8,809 bases of DNA from an uncultured Oscillospiraceae bacterium (GTDB lineage Bacteria > Bacillota_A > Clostridia > Oscillospirales > Oscillospiraceae): assembly GCA_947631215.1 (NCBI GenBank), contig CANRKN010000085.1, positions 1 to 8,809 of the forward strand. The letters are read 5' to 3'. The translations under genes were made by a program, and so were the position numbers. Shown piece by piece: positions 1 to 5,571 of the stretch (position 1 is its first letter; every line of letters starts with the position of its first letter). Below the pieces are notes generated by a model that saw nothing but the letters and a program-made list of their open reading frames with translations, had not been told where the DNA came from and searched no databases.

Positions 1-68
1 GGCGATGGGAATCGAACCCACGTCCCCAGCTTGGAAGGCTGGTGCACTAGCCGTTGTGCTACGCCCGC
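1..68 (-). tRNA. tRNA-Gly (anticodon TCC), 3' end cut by window edge
   Basis: The minus strand folds as a complete cloverleaf apart from the last acceptor bases. Acceptor 5' strand GCGGGCG is at 68-62, the D-arm has GCAC/GTGC stems, and the anticodon stem CCAGC/GCTGG encloses the loop CTTCCAA. The T-arm is GTGGG/CCCAT around TTCGATT. The anticodon TCC lies at 35-33 and reads GGA glycine codons. Only four of the seven 3' acceptor bases (CGCC) fall inside the window, so the discriminator and any encoded CCA are not visible. It has its own promoter four to five bases upstream of the mature 5' end. Confidence 0.96.
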
Positions 69-78
69 AAGCTAGGAG

Positions 79-107
79 ATTTTACCATCTCACGGGGAAA
101 AAGTCAA
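79..107 (-). promoter_or_regulatory. Sigma-A promoter of tRNA-Gly
   Basis: The -35 TTGACT (107-102) and -10 TAAAAT (84-79) are separated by exactly 17 bp, with an extended -10 TGG directly upstream of the -10. The expected start near 73-72 leaves a leader of only about four or five bases before the tRNA. The promoter lies between the ytvI-like stop codon and the tRNA, so the tRNA does not depend on read-through from the membrane protein gene. Confidence 0.75.
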
Positions 108-125
108 TAGCGCCGGGGCCAAAAG

Positions 126-1235
126 CTAAAATTTTTCCTCTCCGGCGGGGACCGGGGCGTCGTCCTCCTTGCGCAGGATGTGGATGACGCCGGTATCGTC
201 CAGGCTCTTCATGATGGCGCAGGCCAGGGGCAGGCCCAAAAGGCCTATGCCGCCGAAGAGCTTTGTGCCCACCAGCATGGCCATCAGCGTCACCAGCGGG
301 TGCAGGCCCACCTGGTGGCCCACCACACGGGGCTCGATGAACTGGCGCAGGACGGTGATGACGATATACATGGCGATGAGGCCCAGCCCCTTGGCAATGG
401 AGCCGGACAGCAGATTGACCACCGCCCAGGGTATCAGGAAAAAGCCGGCGCCTATGATGGGGAAGATATCGAATAGGGCGATGATGGCCGCCAGAAGTAC
501 GGCGTTGTCCTGTCGGAGGATGAGAAAGCCCACCAAAAGCTCGCAGAAGGTGATGCACATGATGATGCCGTAGCTGCGGCCGTACTTTTTCAGCACCTGG
601 ATGAAGGTCTCCTTCGTCTTCACCACCACGTGGCGGGTCCGCTGGGGCATCTGCCGCAGCAGGAAGGCAACCATCCGGTTGAAGTCCGCGGTCATGAACA
701 CCGTGGCGATGATGCAGATGAGGATGGACAAAAGCCTTCCCGGCACCTGGGTCACCCAGCCGGAGACCATGCCCACGGCTTGGAGGGAGAAATTGCTCAC
801 GGCGGAGCTTAAGGAGTTGATGACGTTGTCAAAGGCGGACTGGACCACCGAGATGGCGTCCGGGTCCAGCTTGGCCACGAAATCCTGCGCCCGGGTGGTG
901 GCGGTCTGCAGGGCGGGGAGGATGGTGTCCCGATAGAGACTGGGCAGCCACACCACCAGGTCCTGGACCCAGGAGACGATGTTCACCGTCACCACCACCA
1001 GAAGGCCGCCCACGATGCCGAAGAACAGGAGCAGGCACAGAAACACGGAGAAGGAGTGCTTTATGTGGCACTTCACCGTCATCCAGCGGATGATAGGCGT
1101 CATGGCCCAGGAGAACAGGAACGCCAGGAAGAACGGCCATATGAGCCCCAGCAGGTAGCGGGTGACGAAGACCACGATGCCCAGCACGATGACCCAATAG
1201 AGGGCGTTGATGATGAACTTTTTCCGGCGGTCCAT
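126..1235 (-). CDS. AI-2E family / YtvI-like integral membrane protein
   Basis: A 369-residue protein with the layout of the AI-2E transporter family (Pfam PF01594), which in spore formers includes the sporulation membrane protein YtvI. A basic N-terminus (MDRRKK) leads into paired membrane segments at about 10-48 and a third at 62-85. A soluble amphipathic stretch runs about 90-160, followed by further segments at about 163-183, 222-241, 246-281, 284-300 and 315-345. Family-like motifs are FDIFPIIGAG (about 255-264) and QFIEPRVVGHQVGLHPL (about 298-314). Length is normal. I chose the ATG at 1235 because GGGCGGAG lies 11 bases upstream. The longer in-frame ATG at 1265 has only AGGG two bases away and adds a glycine-rich stretch encoded by the purine-rich binding site. 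Substrate is unknown; members have been linked to AI-2 or ion export, and YtvI to sporulation. Placement after spoIIR suggests a sporulation link, but the promoter looks vegetative. Confidence 0.88.
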   Translation of the reverse strand: MDRRKKFIINALYWVIVLGIVVFVTRYLLGLIWPFFLAFLFSWAMTPIIRWMTVKCHIKHSFSVFLCLLLFFGIVGGLLVVVTVNIVSWVQDLVVWLPSLYRDTILPALQTATTRAQDFVAKLDPDAISVVQSAFDNVINSLSSAVSNFSLQAVGMVSGWVTQVPGRLLSILICIIATVFMTADFNRMVAFLLRQMPQRTRHVVVKTKETFIQVLKKYGRSYGIIMCITFCELLVGFLILRQDNAVLLAAIIALFDIFPIIGAGFFLIPWAVVNLLSGSIAKGLGLIAMYIVITVLRQFIEPRVVGHQVGLHPLVTLMAMLVGTKLFGGIGLLGLPLACAIMKSLDDTGVIHILRKEDDAPVPAGEEKF

Positions 1236-1332
1236 ATCGGCCACAGCTCCGCCCCCCTTTCCCATTACCCTGTAAGCTTACCCGCGAAACGTAAAGAAAG
1301 CGGTCAGGGAAACGGTAAAATTCTCCTTGTTC

Positions 1333-1361
1333 AGCATAGCACCGGGAGGGGGGAATGTCAA
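1333..1361 (-). promoter_or_regulatory. Sigma-A promoter for the YtvI-like gene
   Basis: Perfect -35 TTGACA (1361-1356), 17 bp spacer, extended -10 TGC TATGCT with the hexamer at 1338-1333. The -35 contains the TGA stop codon of spoIIR (1360-1358). The predicted start near 1326 gives a leader of about 90 bases to the ATG at 1235. I see no terminator between spoIIR and this promoter, so read-through from spoIIR can also reach the membrane protein gene. Confidence 0.7.
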
Positions 1362-1942
1362 TGAAAAAGGCCGGTCAGCGCGTCCCACCACTCCAGCACC
1401 CGGAAGCGGATCACATACCCGGGCCCGTCCCGGGTGATGAGCCCGGCAGCGTCCTCCGGGAGCAGGGCGAAGGCGTCCTCCACCGGCTCCGCCAGCGCCT
1501 CGGTGCACAGAGGCGGGAACACCACGCACCACCAGTTATGGCCCTCGCCCGCGCCCAGCGTGATGCGCAGGGAGAGATACTCTCCCGCGGGCAGGGCGAA
1601 GGCGCCGTAGTCCCGGGTGGGGTAGTGCTCCGGACTCAGGGTCATAGTGATATCGTCCCCCAGTGCCTCGATGTCGGTTTGGTGGGATAATATTATGTCA
1701 ACCGCCTCCTCCCGTGTCTCGCATCCCGCGAGAGCGGGGGAGAGGATGGCCAGCACCTTATCCCGCACGGCCAGCTTTTCCGCCTGATCCGCGTCCGCGT
1801 TGGACCGGGCGATTACGTGCAGCCGCACCAGGTCGGAAGAAAGCTCCTTTTGGGTATCCGAGGCCCAGGCCCCGGCGGCGAACAGCACGCACAGGGCGAT
1901 GAGCCCTGCCAGCTCCCAGGCGGGTAATTTCGTCTTTTGCAT
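1358..1942 (-). CDS. spoIIR: Stage II sporulation protein R (SpoIIR)
   Basis: A 194-residue protein matching SpoIIR, the forespore-made secreted signal that activates the mother-cell protease SpoIIGA to process pro-sigma-E. A hydrophobic segment at about 11-28 acts as signal or anchor. Conserved blocks are VRLHVIARSNADADQ (about 39-53), the LPAGEYLSLRITLGAGEG region (about 118-134), HNWWCVVFPPLC (135-146) and a C-terminal FRVLEWWD (about 180-187). Slightly shorter than the B. subtilis protein (about 224). An upstream in-frame ATG at 2023 would run back into ispE through the terminator hairpin and adds 27 unconserved residues, so I start at MQKTK (1942). The ribosome binding site there is GGTGAT, complementary to the 16S tail, six bases before the ATG and lying partly in the 3' arm of the hairpin. 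The predicted sigma-F promoter upstream agrees with known forespore expression of the family. Confidence 0.95.
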   Translation of the reverse strand: MQKTKLPAWELAGLIALCVLFAAGAWASDTQKELSSDLVRLHVIARSNADADQAEKLAVRDKVLAILSPALAGCETREEAVDIILSHQTDIEALGDDITMTLSPEHYPTRDYGAFALPAGEYLSLRITLGAGEGHNWWCVVFPPLCTEALAEPVEDAFALLPEDAAGLITRDGPGYVIRFRVLEWWDALTGLFH

Positions 1943-1974
1943 AAAAACATCACCGGCCATATTCTGGCCGGTGA
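1943..1974 (-). terminator. Rho-independent terminator of apgM-ispE, abutting the spoIIR start
   Basis: On the minus strand a perfect 10 bp stem TCACCGGCCA / TGGCCGGTGA (1974-1965 and 1959-1950) with a five-base loop GAATA (1964-1960) is followed by TGTTTTT (1949-1943). It begins ten bases after the ispE stop. The tract ends directly on the spoIIR ATG, so the terminator and the spoIIR ribosome binding site overlap: GGTGA is the end of the 3' arm. Confidence 0.8.
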
Positions 1975-1989
1975 CGCGAAATTTTAAAC
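1960..1989 (-). promoter_or_regulatory. Predicted sigma-F promoter of spoIIR
   Basis: -35 GTTTA (1989-1985) and -10 GGCCAGAATA (1969-1960) are separated by 15 bp. Against the published B. subtilis sigma-F pattern (about GywTA, 15 bp, GgnrAnAnTw) only one degenerate position of the -10 deviates. The -35 overlaps the ispE stop codon TAA (1986-1984), and the -10 spans the 5' arm and loop of the terminator. Transcription would start near 1954-1950, leaving a leader of about 8-12 bases. Assignment is by pattern only. Confidence 0.5.
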
Positions 1990-2838
1990 GGTCTGGGGTG
2001 TATAGGGCCGGGTGAGGAAGCACTCCCTGTAGCGCCCGGCGAGGGCCTCATAGGCGGCGGATGCGGCGCTGTCGTCGTCAAAAAGGCCGAACACGGCGCT
2101 GCCGCTGCCGGTCATGGCCGCGCCCAGGGCGCCCATGTCGGTGAGGGCCCGCTTGATGGTGAACACCTCCTGCTGCCGCCGGTCCAGCACGTCCTCGAAC
2201 ACGTTGTAGACCCGCCGGGCCGCCCCGGGCAGGTCCCTGGCCTCCAGGGCCGCTACCATACCGGCGGTATCGGGCCGCAGGCGGCTTTTCCGCCCGTCCA
2301 CCCGGCCGAAGAGCTCCGGGGTGGCAATGGAGAAGGCGGGCTTGCAGAGCACGACGGCGCAGTCGGGGAGGGGGGCGATGGGCGTGAGCTTTTCGCCCCG
2401 GCCCTCGGCGAGAGCCGCGCCCTCCATCACGCAAAAGGGCACGTCGCTGCCCACCTTCAGGCCGAAGGCGCACAGCTCGGGCACGCTCATGCCCCGGCCG
2501 GTGAGCTCGTTCAGCGCCCGCAGGACCGCCGCCGCGTCGGCGGAGCCGCCTCCCAGCCCGGCGCAGACGGGGGTGCGCTTGGTGACGGCGATATCGGCCC
2601 CCAGGCCGGTGCCATCCAAAAAGAGCTGGGCGGCCCGCAGGGCCAGGTTCCGCCCGTCGGCGGGCAGATAGCTCTGGCCCGGGTCCAGGGAGAAGGAGCC
2701 GTCCCGGGTGAGCTCCACGGTGATATCGTCGCCAAATTCCACGGTCTGCATGACCATCCGCAGGTCATGGTAGCCGCCGGGCGCCTTTCCCAGCACGTCC
2801 AGGGTGAGATTCAGTTTTGCGTGGGCTCTTACGTTCAT
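1984..2838 (-). CDS. ispE: 4-diphosphocytidyl-2-C-methyl-D-erythritol kinase (IspE)
   Basis: A 284-residue GHMP-family kinase that phosphorylates the 2-hydroxyl of 4-diphosphocytidyl-2-C-methylerythritol with ATP, the fourth step of the MEP isoprenoid pathway, in the cytoplasm. Visible signatures are the N-terminal AKLNLTLDV with Lys8, GGYHDL (21-26), the glycine-rich ATP loop PVCAGLGGGSADAAAV (90-105), GSDVPF with catalytic Asp132, and the C-terminal GHMP motif TGSGSAVFGLF (about 243-254). Length is normal and complete. The start codon overlaps the stop of the upstream apgM-like gene (ATGA at 2838-2835), a classic coupling arrangement, so no separate ribosome binding site is needed. Transcription ends at the hairpin just downstream. 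Confidence 0.97.
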   Translation of the reverse strand: MNVRAHAKLNLTLDVLGKAPGGYHDLRMVMQTVEFGDDITVELTRDGSFSLDPGQSYLPADGRNLALRAAQLFLDGTGLGADIAVTKRTPVCAGLGGGSADAAAVLRALNELTGRGMSVPELCAFGLKVGSDVPFCVMEGAALAEGRGEKLTPIAPLPDCAVVLCKPAFSIATPELFGRVDGRKSRLRPDTAGMVAALEARDLPGAARRVYNVFEDVLDRRQQEVFTIKRALTDMGALGAAMTGSGSAVFGLFDDDSAASAAYEALAGRYRECFLTRPYTPQTV

Positions 2839-4067
2839 TTCTCAAACAGCATATCCAGCAGGGCGGTGCCCTGGGGCACGAACAGGCCCGTCTTCAGGCC
2901 GTTGGCCTCGGTGTAGCTAAGGCCGGAGCAGGTCTGCTCCCGGCTGTCGTATATAAGGAAGGGGACCGGGTCGCCGTCATGGGCCCGGTTGGAGGTGAGG
3001 GTCTTGTGGTCGGAGAGCATCAGGATGCGGAAGGGCTCGCCGGTGGAGCGGAGGTATTCCACGATGGGGGCCGTCTCCCGGCTCGACAGCCATTCGATGG
3101 ACTGGATCTTCGCCGGGGTGTCCCCGTTGTGGGTGCACTCGTCCGGGGCCTCGATGTGCAGCGCCGCGAAGTCGCAGCGGGAAAGGATCTCGATGGTTTT
3201 GGCGCACTTGCCGTCCCAGTTGGTGTCGATCTCGCCGGTGGCACCCTCCACCCAGGGGGCGGGCAGGCCGGAAAGCCGCGCGATGCCCCGGACCAGGGGT
3301 ACGGCGGATACCACCTCGCCGGTGTGGCCGTATTTTTGGGCAAAGTCCGGCAGTATGGCGGCGGTGCCCTCCGCCCAGAACCATATGCCGTTCGCCGGCA
3401 TTTTCCCGGCGGCCCGCCGAGCCTCGTTGAGGGGGTGACGGTCCAAAAACCGGAAGGCGGCCTCCTGGAGGGCTTTCAACTTCTCCGCCACCGGGCAGCC
3501 GGAGGGGGCCAGGGGCCCGATGACCTCGCCAAGATGATCGTGGGGCGGGATGAGGCTGATGCCCTCTATGTCCGCGTGGTGCATGACGGCGAAGTGGCGG
3601 AAGGAGGAGCCGGGGTTGATCCCGATGTCGTACTCCTTCGCCAGGGAGGAAAACTCGGGGCTGGCCCACAGGTCCGTCACCAGTTTGTCGGAGGTCTCCC
3701 CGTCGATGGACCCGGCGCTGTGGGAGAGGATGCGCCGCTCACTGTAGGGCTTGTCCGTGTCCTCCAGCGTCACCATGTTGCACCGGCAGGCCATATCCCC
3801 GTCGGAGAGGGCTATGCCCTGGGCGGCGGCCTCCAAAGGGCCCCGGCCGTGGTAGTATTCCAGGGGGGAGGCGCCGAAGATGGACATGATGGCGGTGGCG
3901 CTGCCCGGCTCAAACTCCTTGGGGCAGTTGACAGTGCTGCCCAAAAGGCCCTTGCGGGCCAGGTCGTCGATGACGGGCTTGTCCGCGATTTCCAACGGTG
4001 TCTTATCACCCAGGGCGGGCACGGGGTTGTCCGCCATGCCGTCGCCTATGATCAAAAGGTACTTCAT
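2835..4067 (-). CDS. apgM: ApgM-family cofactor-independent phosphoglycerate mutase-like protein
   Basis: A 410-residue member of the alkaline-phosphatase superfamily, ApgM branch (2,3-bisphosphoglycerate-independent mutase, interconverting 3- and 2-phosphoglycerate). Bacterial members of the closest subgroup have also been proposed to act as homoserine kinases (TIGR02535). Metal-site and catalytic signatures are LLIIGDGMAD (Asp9), PGSATA with the likely nucleophile Ser56, APDECTHNGD (Asp309, His313), LSDHKT (Asp353, His354) and RAHDGDPVPFLIYD (His363). The segment GATGEIDTNWDGK (about 275-287) is typical of the subgroup. The residue after the nucleophile is Ala where family members usually have Asp (GSD). 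The start has AAGGAG seven to eight bases upstream and a sigma-A promoter. Co-translated with ispE. I cannot tell mutase from homoserine kinase from sequence. Confidence 0.88.
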   Translation of the reverse strand: MKYLLIIGDGMADNPVPALGDKTPLEIADKPVIDDLARKGLLGSTVNCPKEFEPGSATAIMSIFGASPLEYYHGRGPLEAAAQGIALSDGDMACRCNMVTLEDTDKPYSERRILSHSAGSIDGETSDKLVTDLWASPEFSSLAKEYDIGINPGSSFRHFAVMHHADIEGISLIPPHDHLGEVIGPLAPSGCPVAEKLKALQEAAFRFLDRHPLNEARRAAGKMPANGIWFWAEGTAAILPDFAQKYGHTGEVVSAVPLVRGIARLSGLPAPWVEGATGEIDTNWDGKCAKTIEILSRCDFAALHIEAPDECTHNGDTPAKIQSIEWLSSRETAPIVEYLRSTGEPFRILMLSDHKTLTSNRAHDGDPVPFLIYDSREQTCSGLSYTEANGLKTGLFVPQGTALLDMLFEK

Positions 4068-4096
4068 TCCCGCGCTCCTTCAAAAAGTTTTTCCCT

Positions 4097-4125
4097 ATTG
4101 TAGCATGATTTATCCGCCGGGGCAA
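4097..4125 (-). promoter_or_regulatory. Sigma-A promoter of apgM-ispE
   Basis: -35 TTGCCC (4125-4120), 17 bp spacer, -10 TACAAT (4102-4097). It lies between the DUF1622 terminator and the AAGGAG ribosome binding site of the apgM-like gene, with a predicted start about 20-25 bases before the ATG at 4067. Confidence 0.65.
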
Positions 4126-4131
4126 CGGCAA

Positions 4132-4161
4132 AAATCCCGCCGTTGGGGGACGGCGGGATTT
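4132..4161 (-). terminator. Intrinsic terminator of the DUF1622 gene
   Basis: A perfect 12 bp stem (aaatcccgccgt / acggcgggattt on the plus strand, 4132-4143 and 4150-4161) with a six-base loop. It begins 13 bases after the stop codon at 4175, and on the minus strand the stem runs into TTTTTG. Because the arms carry A and T runs on both sides, it could also act in the other direction, though no plus-strand gene needs it. Confidence 0.85.
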
Positions 4162-4174
4162 GTATGCGGTATTT

Positions 4175-4591
4175 TTATGTTTCGGTGACGGTCTCTTTTT
4201 CTTCCGCGGCCTCATCAGGCTTTTTGTGGCGCCGCTCCGGCATCTTCCCGCCGTTGTACATGGCCTCGATCTTGGCCTCCTTGGTGATCTCCCAGTAGAT
4301 CATGGCGGCCACAAGGCCCCGCAGGAGGATGATGGCGAAGATGCTGACCAGCTCCCGGGTCTCGGTGGCGATGACCGTGCGCAGGACCTCGCCGCCCATC
4401 TTGAAGGCCAGGGCCAGCAATATGCCCTGGGAGATGGTGGTGCGCACGTCGGGCCGTCTGCGCAGCCACTTATACATGCTGACGATGGCGGTGACCAGCA
4501 GGACCACCGTGCCGAAGAACTCCAGCACCAGGATGCCCCACTCCACCAGCAGGTGGAACTTGCCGTCAGCCAATGCCAGAAGATTCGCCAT
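4175..4591 (-). CDS. DUF1622-type small membrane protein
   Basis: A 138-residue protein with three predicted membrane segments at about 18-38, 53-75 and 82-102. A basic cytoplasmic loop KWLRRRPDVR (41-50) separates the first two, and a charged C-terminal tail (about 103-138) is rich in Glu, Lys and Arg. Layout and motifs (LEFFGT early, GILLALAF...GGEVLRTV in the middle, a LLRGLVAAMIYWEI segment before the tail) resemble the DUF1622 family (PF07784), whose function is not known. The ATG has GGGGGA six bases upstream. It stands alone between a consensus sigma-A promoter and a strong terminator, so it is a monocistronic unit that the Nudix transcript may also reach by read-through. Confidence 0.8.
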   Translation of the reverse strand: MANLLALADGKFHLLVEWGILVLEFFGTVVLLVTAIVSMYKWLRRRPDVRTTISQGILLALAFKMGGEVLRTVIATETRELVSIFAIILLRGLVAAMIYWEITKEAKIEAMYNGGKMPERRHKKPDEAAEEKETVTET

Positions 4592-4623
4592 GGGCCGTCC
4601 CCCTTTTCGCTCTGTTTTTATCT

Positions 4624-4652
4624 ATTATAACGTATCGTCAGGGTCCTGTCAA
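4624..4652 (-). promoter_or_regulatory. Perfect consensus sigma-A promoter of the DUF1622 gene
   Basis: -35 TTGACA (4652-4647), 17 bp spacer, -10 TATAAT (4629-4624): both hexamers and spacing match the consensus exactly. The -35 overlaps the TGA stop of the Nudix gene (4651-4649). The expected start near 4617 leaves about 25 bases to the ATG at 4591. Confidence 0.85.
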
Positions 4653-5053
4653 TCGCCCAGAGCCGCCGCGGCGGCGGAGAGGATGCGCCTGTCATCTTGG
4701 TAGGTGAGGGCGGCCAGTGCCTCGTCCAGGGGCAGCCACTGGATGGAGGCGACTTCCTCCGGCTGGGGGATGGCGTCCATACTTGCCGCCTCCGCCAGGA
4801 AGAAGATGACCTCCTTCACGCAGCCCTCATAGGGGCTGTATTCGATGCGCTCCCGTAAGCCGTCATGGAACGTGACGGCCAGGCCCGTCTCCTCCCGTAT
4901 CTCCCGGCGGGCGGTGTCGTGCTCCGTCTCCCCGGCCTCCACATGGCCTTTGCACAGGCTGGTGTGGCCCTTTCGCATGTGCTCTACGAGCCAGAGCGTC
5001 TGGCCGTCTTGCCGGACGAATATCGCCGCCCCGCAGCTTTTTTCGTGTATCAT
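4649..5053 (-). CDS. Nudix hydrolase, Ap4A-hydrolase-like
   Basis: A 134-residue single-domain Nudix protein. The Nudix box is complete at residues 36-58: Gly36, Glu42, then REIREETGL (50-58) with the metal-binding glutamates at 51, 54 and 55. The N-terminus MIHEKSCGAAIF and the order GH-x4-KGHVEAGE followed by IEYSP and KEVIFFLAEA resemble Firmicute bis(5'-nucleosyl)-tetraphosphatase-like Nudix enzymes, which cleave Ap4A or related nucleotides. The usual SFPKGH or SLPKGH has Cys in place of Pro (SLCKGH, 32-37). The start is fixed by AGGAGG five bases upstream of the ATG at 5053. No good sigma-A promoter is visible between the rplL terminator and this gene, only an AT-rich stretch with an 8 bp tandem repeat. 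Exact substrate cannot be read from the sequence. Confidence 0.9.
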   Translation of the reverse strand: MIHEKSCGAAIFVRQDGQTLWLVEHMRKGHTSLCKGHVEAGETEHDTARREIREETGLAVTFHDGLRERIEYSPYEGCVKEVIFFLAEAASMDAIPQPEEVASIQWLPLDEALAALTYQDDRRILSAAAAALGD

Positions 5054-5067
5054 GGGCGCCTCCTGAT

Positions 5068-5089
5068 TTATGTAAACAATATTATGTAA
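5068..5089. repeat. Tandem 8 bp direct repeat upstream of the Nudix gene
   Basis: The octamer ttatgtaa occurs at 5068-5075 and 5082-5089, 14 bases start to start, in an AT-rich pocket between the rplL terminator and the Nudix ribosome binding site. Spacing is not an integral helical turn. It could be a regulator site or part of an AT-rich promoter; nothing else supports either. Confidence 0.35.
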
Positions 5090-5104
5090 TCCTTTTTAAA
5101 AGGA

Positions 5105-5135
5105 AAGGGGCGCGGTGGTGACCACCGCGCCCCTT
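5105..5135 (-). terminator. Intrinsic terminator of rplJ-rplL
   Basis: A perfect 14 bp stem (5105-5118 paired with 5122-5135) with a three-base loop, core GGGGCGCGGTGG / CCACCGCGCCCC. On the minus strand it is followed by a T-rich tract TTTCCTTTT. It begins about 20 bases after the rplL stop and closes the ribosomal protein unit, making unregulated read-through into the Nudix gene unlikely. Confidence 0.88.
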
Positions 5136-5154
5136 GGCATGTGAAGAAAAACTC

Positions 5155-5529
5155 TTATTTGAGTTCCACTTTGGCGCCCACGTCCTCGAGACGCTTCTTC
5201 AGCTCCTCGGCCTCTTCCTTGGAGACCTGCTCCTTGATGACGGCGGGGATGCCCTCCACCTTCGCCTTGGCCTCGGCCAGGCCCAGGTTGGTGATAGCGC
5301 GGACTTCCTTGATGACCTTGATCTTCTCAGCGCCGAAGTCGGTCATGACGACGTCGAACTCGGTCTTCTCTTCCACGGCGGGGCCGGCGGCGGCAGCGGC
5401 GGGAGCGGCCACGGCAGCGGCGGCGGAGACGCCGAACACGTCTTCGATCTCATGTACGAGCTCGGCCAGGTCCAGAACGGACATAGCCTTGATCTCTTCG
5501 ATCAGAGCAGTAACTTTTTCGCTAGCCAT
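5155..5529 (-). CDS. rplL: 50S ribosomal protein L7/L12
   Basis: A 124-residue bL12, the multi-copy stalk protein that recruits translation factor GTPases. The N-terminal dimerisation and L10-binding domain is about 1-34 ([23 protein letters not shown]). An Ala/Pro/Gly hinge follows at about 35-53. The C-terminal factor-binding domain is about 56-124, with [21 protein letters not shown], then the [19 protein letters not shown] block and the end VGAKVELK. Length is normal. The ribosome binding site GGAGG (5543-5539) is nine bases from the ATG. It follows rplJ after 42 bases containing nothing but that site. Confidence 0.99.
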   Translation of the reverse strand: MASEKVTALIEEIKAMSVLDLAELVHEIEDVFGVSAAAAVAAPAAAAAGPAVEEKTEFDVVMTDFGAEKIKVIKEVRAITNLGLAEAKAKVEGIPAVIKEQVSKEEAEELKKRLEDVGAKVELK

Positions 5530-5571
5530 TTTTATTTTCCTCCAAATTATTTTTGTAAGTGGTGTGCCGTC

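Noticed and set aside
103..128. Terminator after the YtvI-like gene
   Set aside because: TAGC/GCTA can pair around a GC-rich loop, followed by T-rich sequence, but the stem is only four pairs and the T-run belongs to the tRNA promoter spacer.
1278..1336. Short minus-strand peptide MLNKENFTVSLTAFFTFRG before the YtvI-like gene
   Set aside because: Its ATG lies inside the -10 hexamer of the promoter, so it would not be on the transcript; the AAGGAG within it has no suitable start codon after it.
2817..4103. 428-codon plus-strand open frame opposite the apgM-like gene
   Set aside because: It mirrors a well-conserved ApgM-family gene on the minus strand, has Gly/Val-rich low-information translation and no ribosome binding site; a by-product of high GC.
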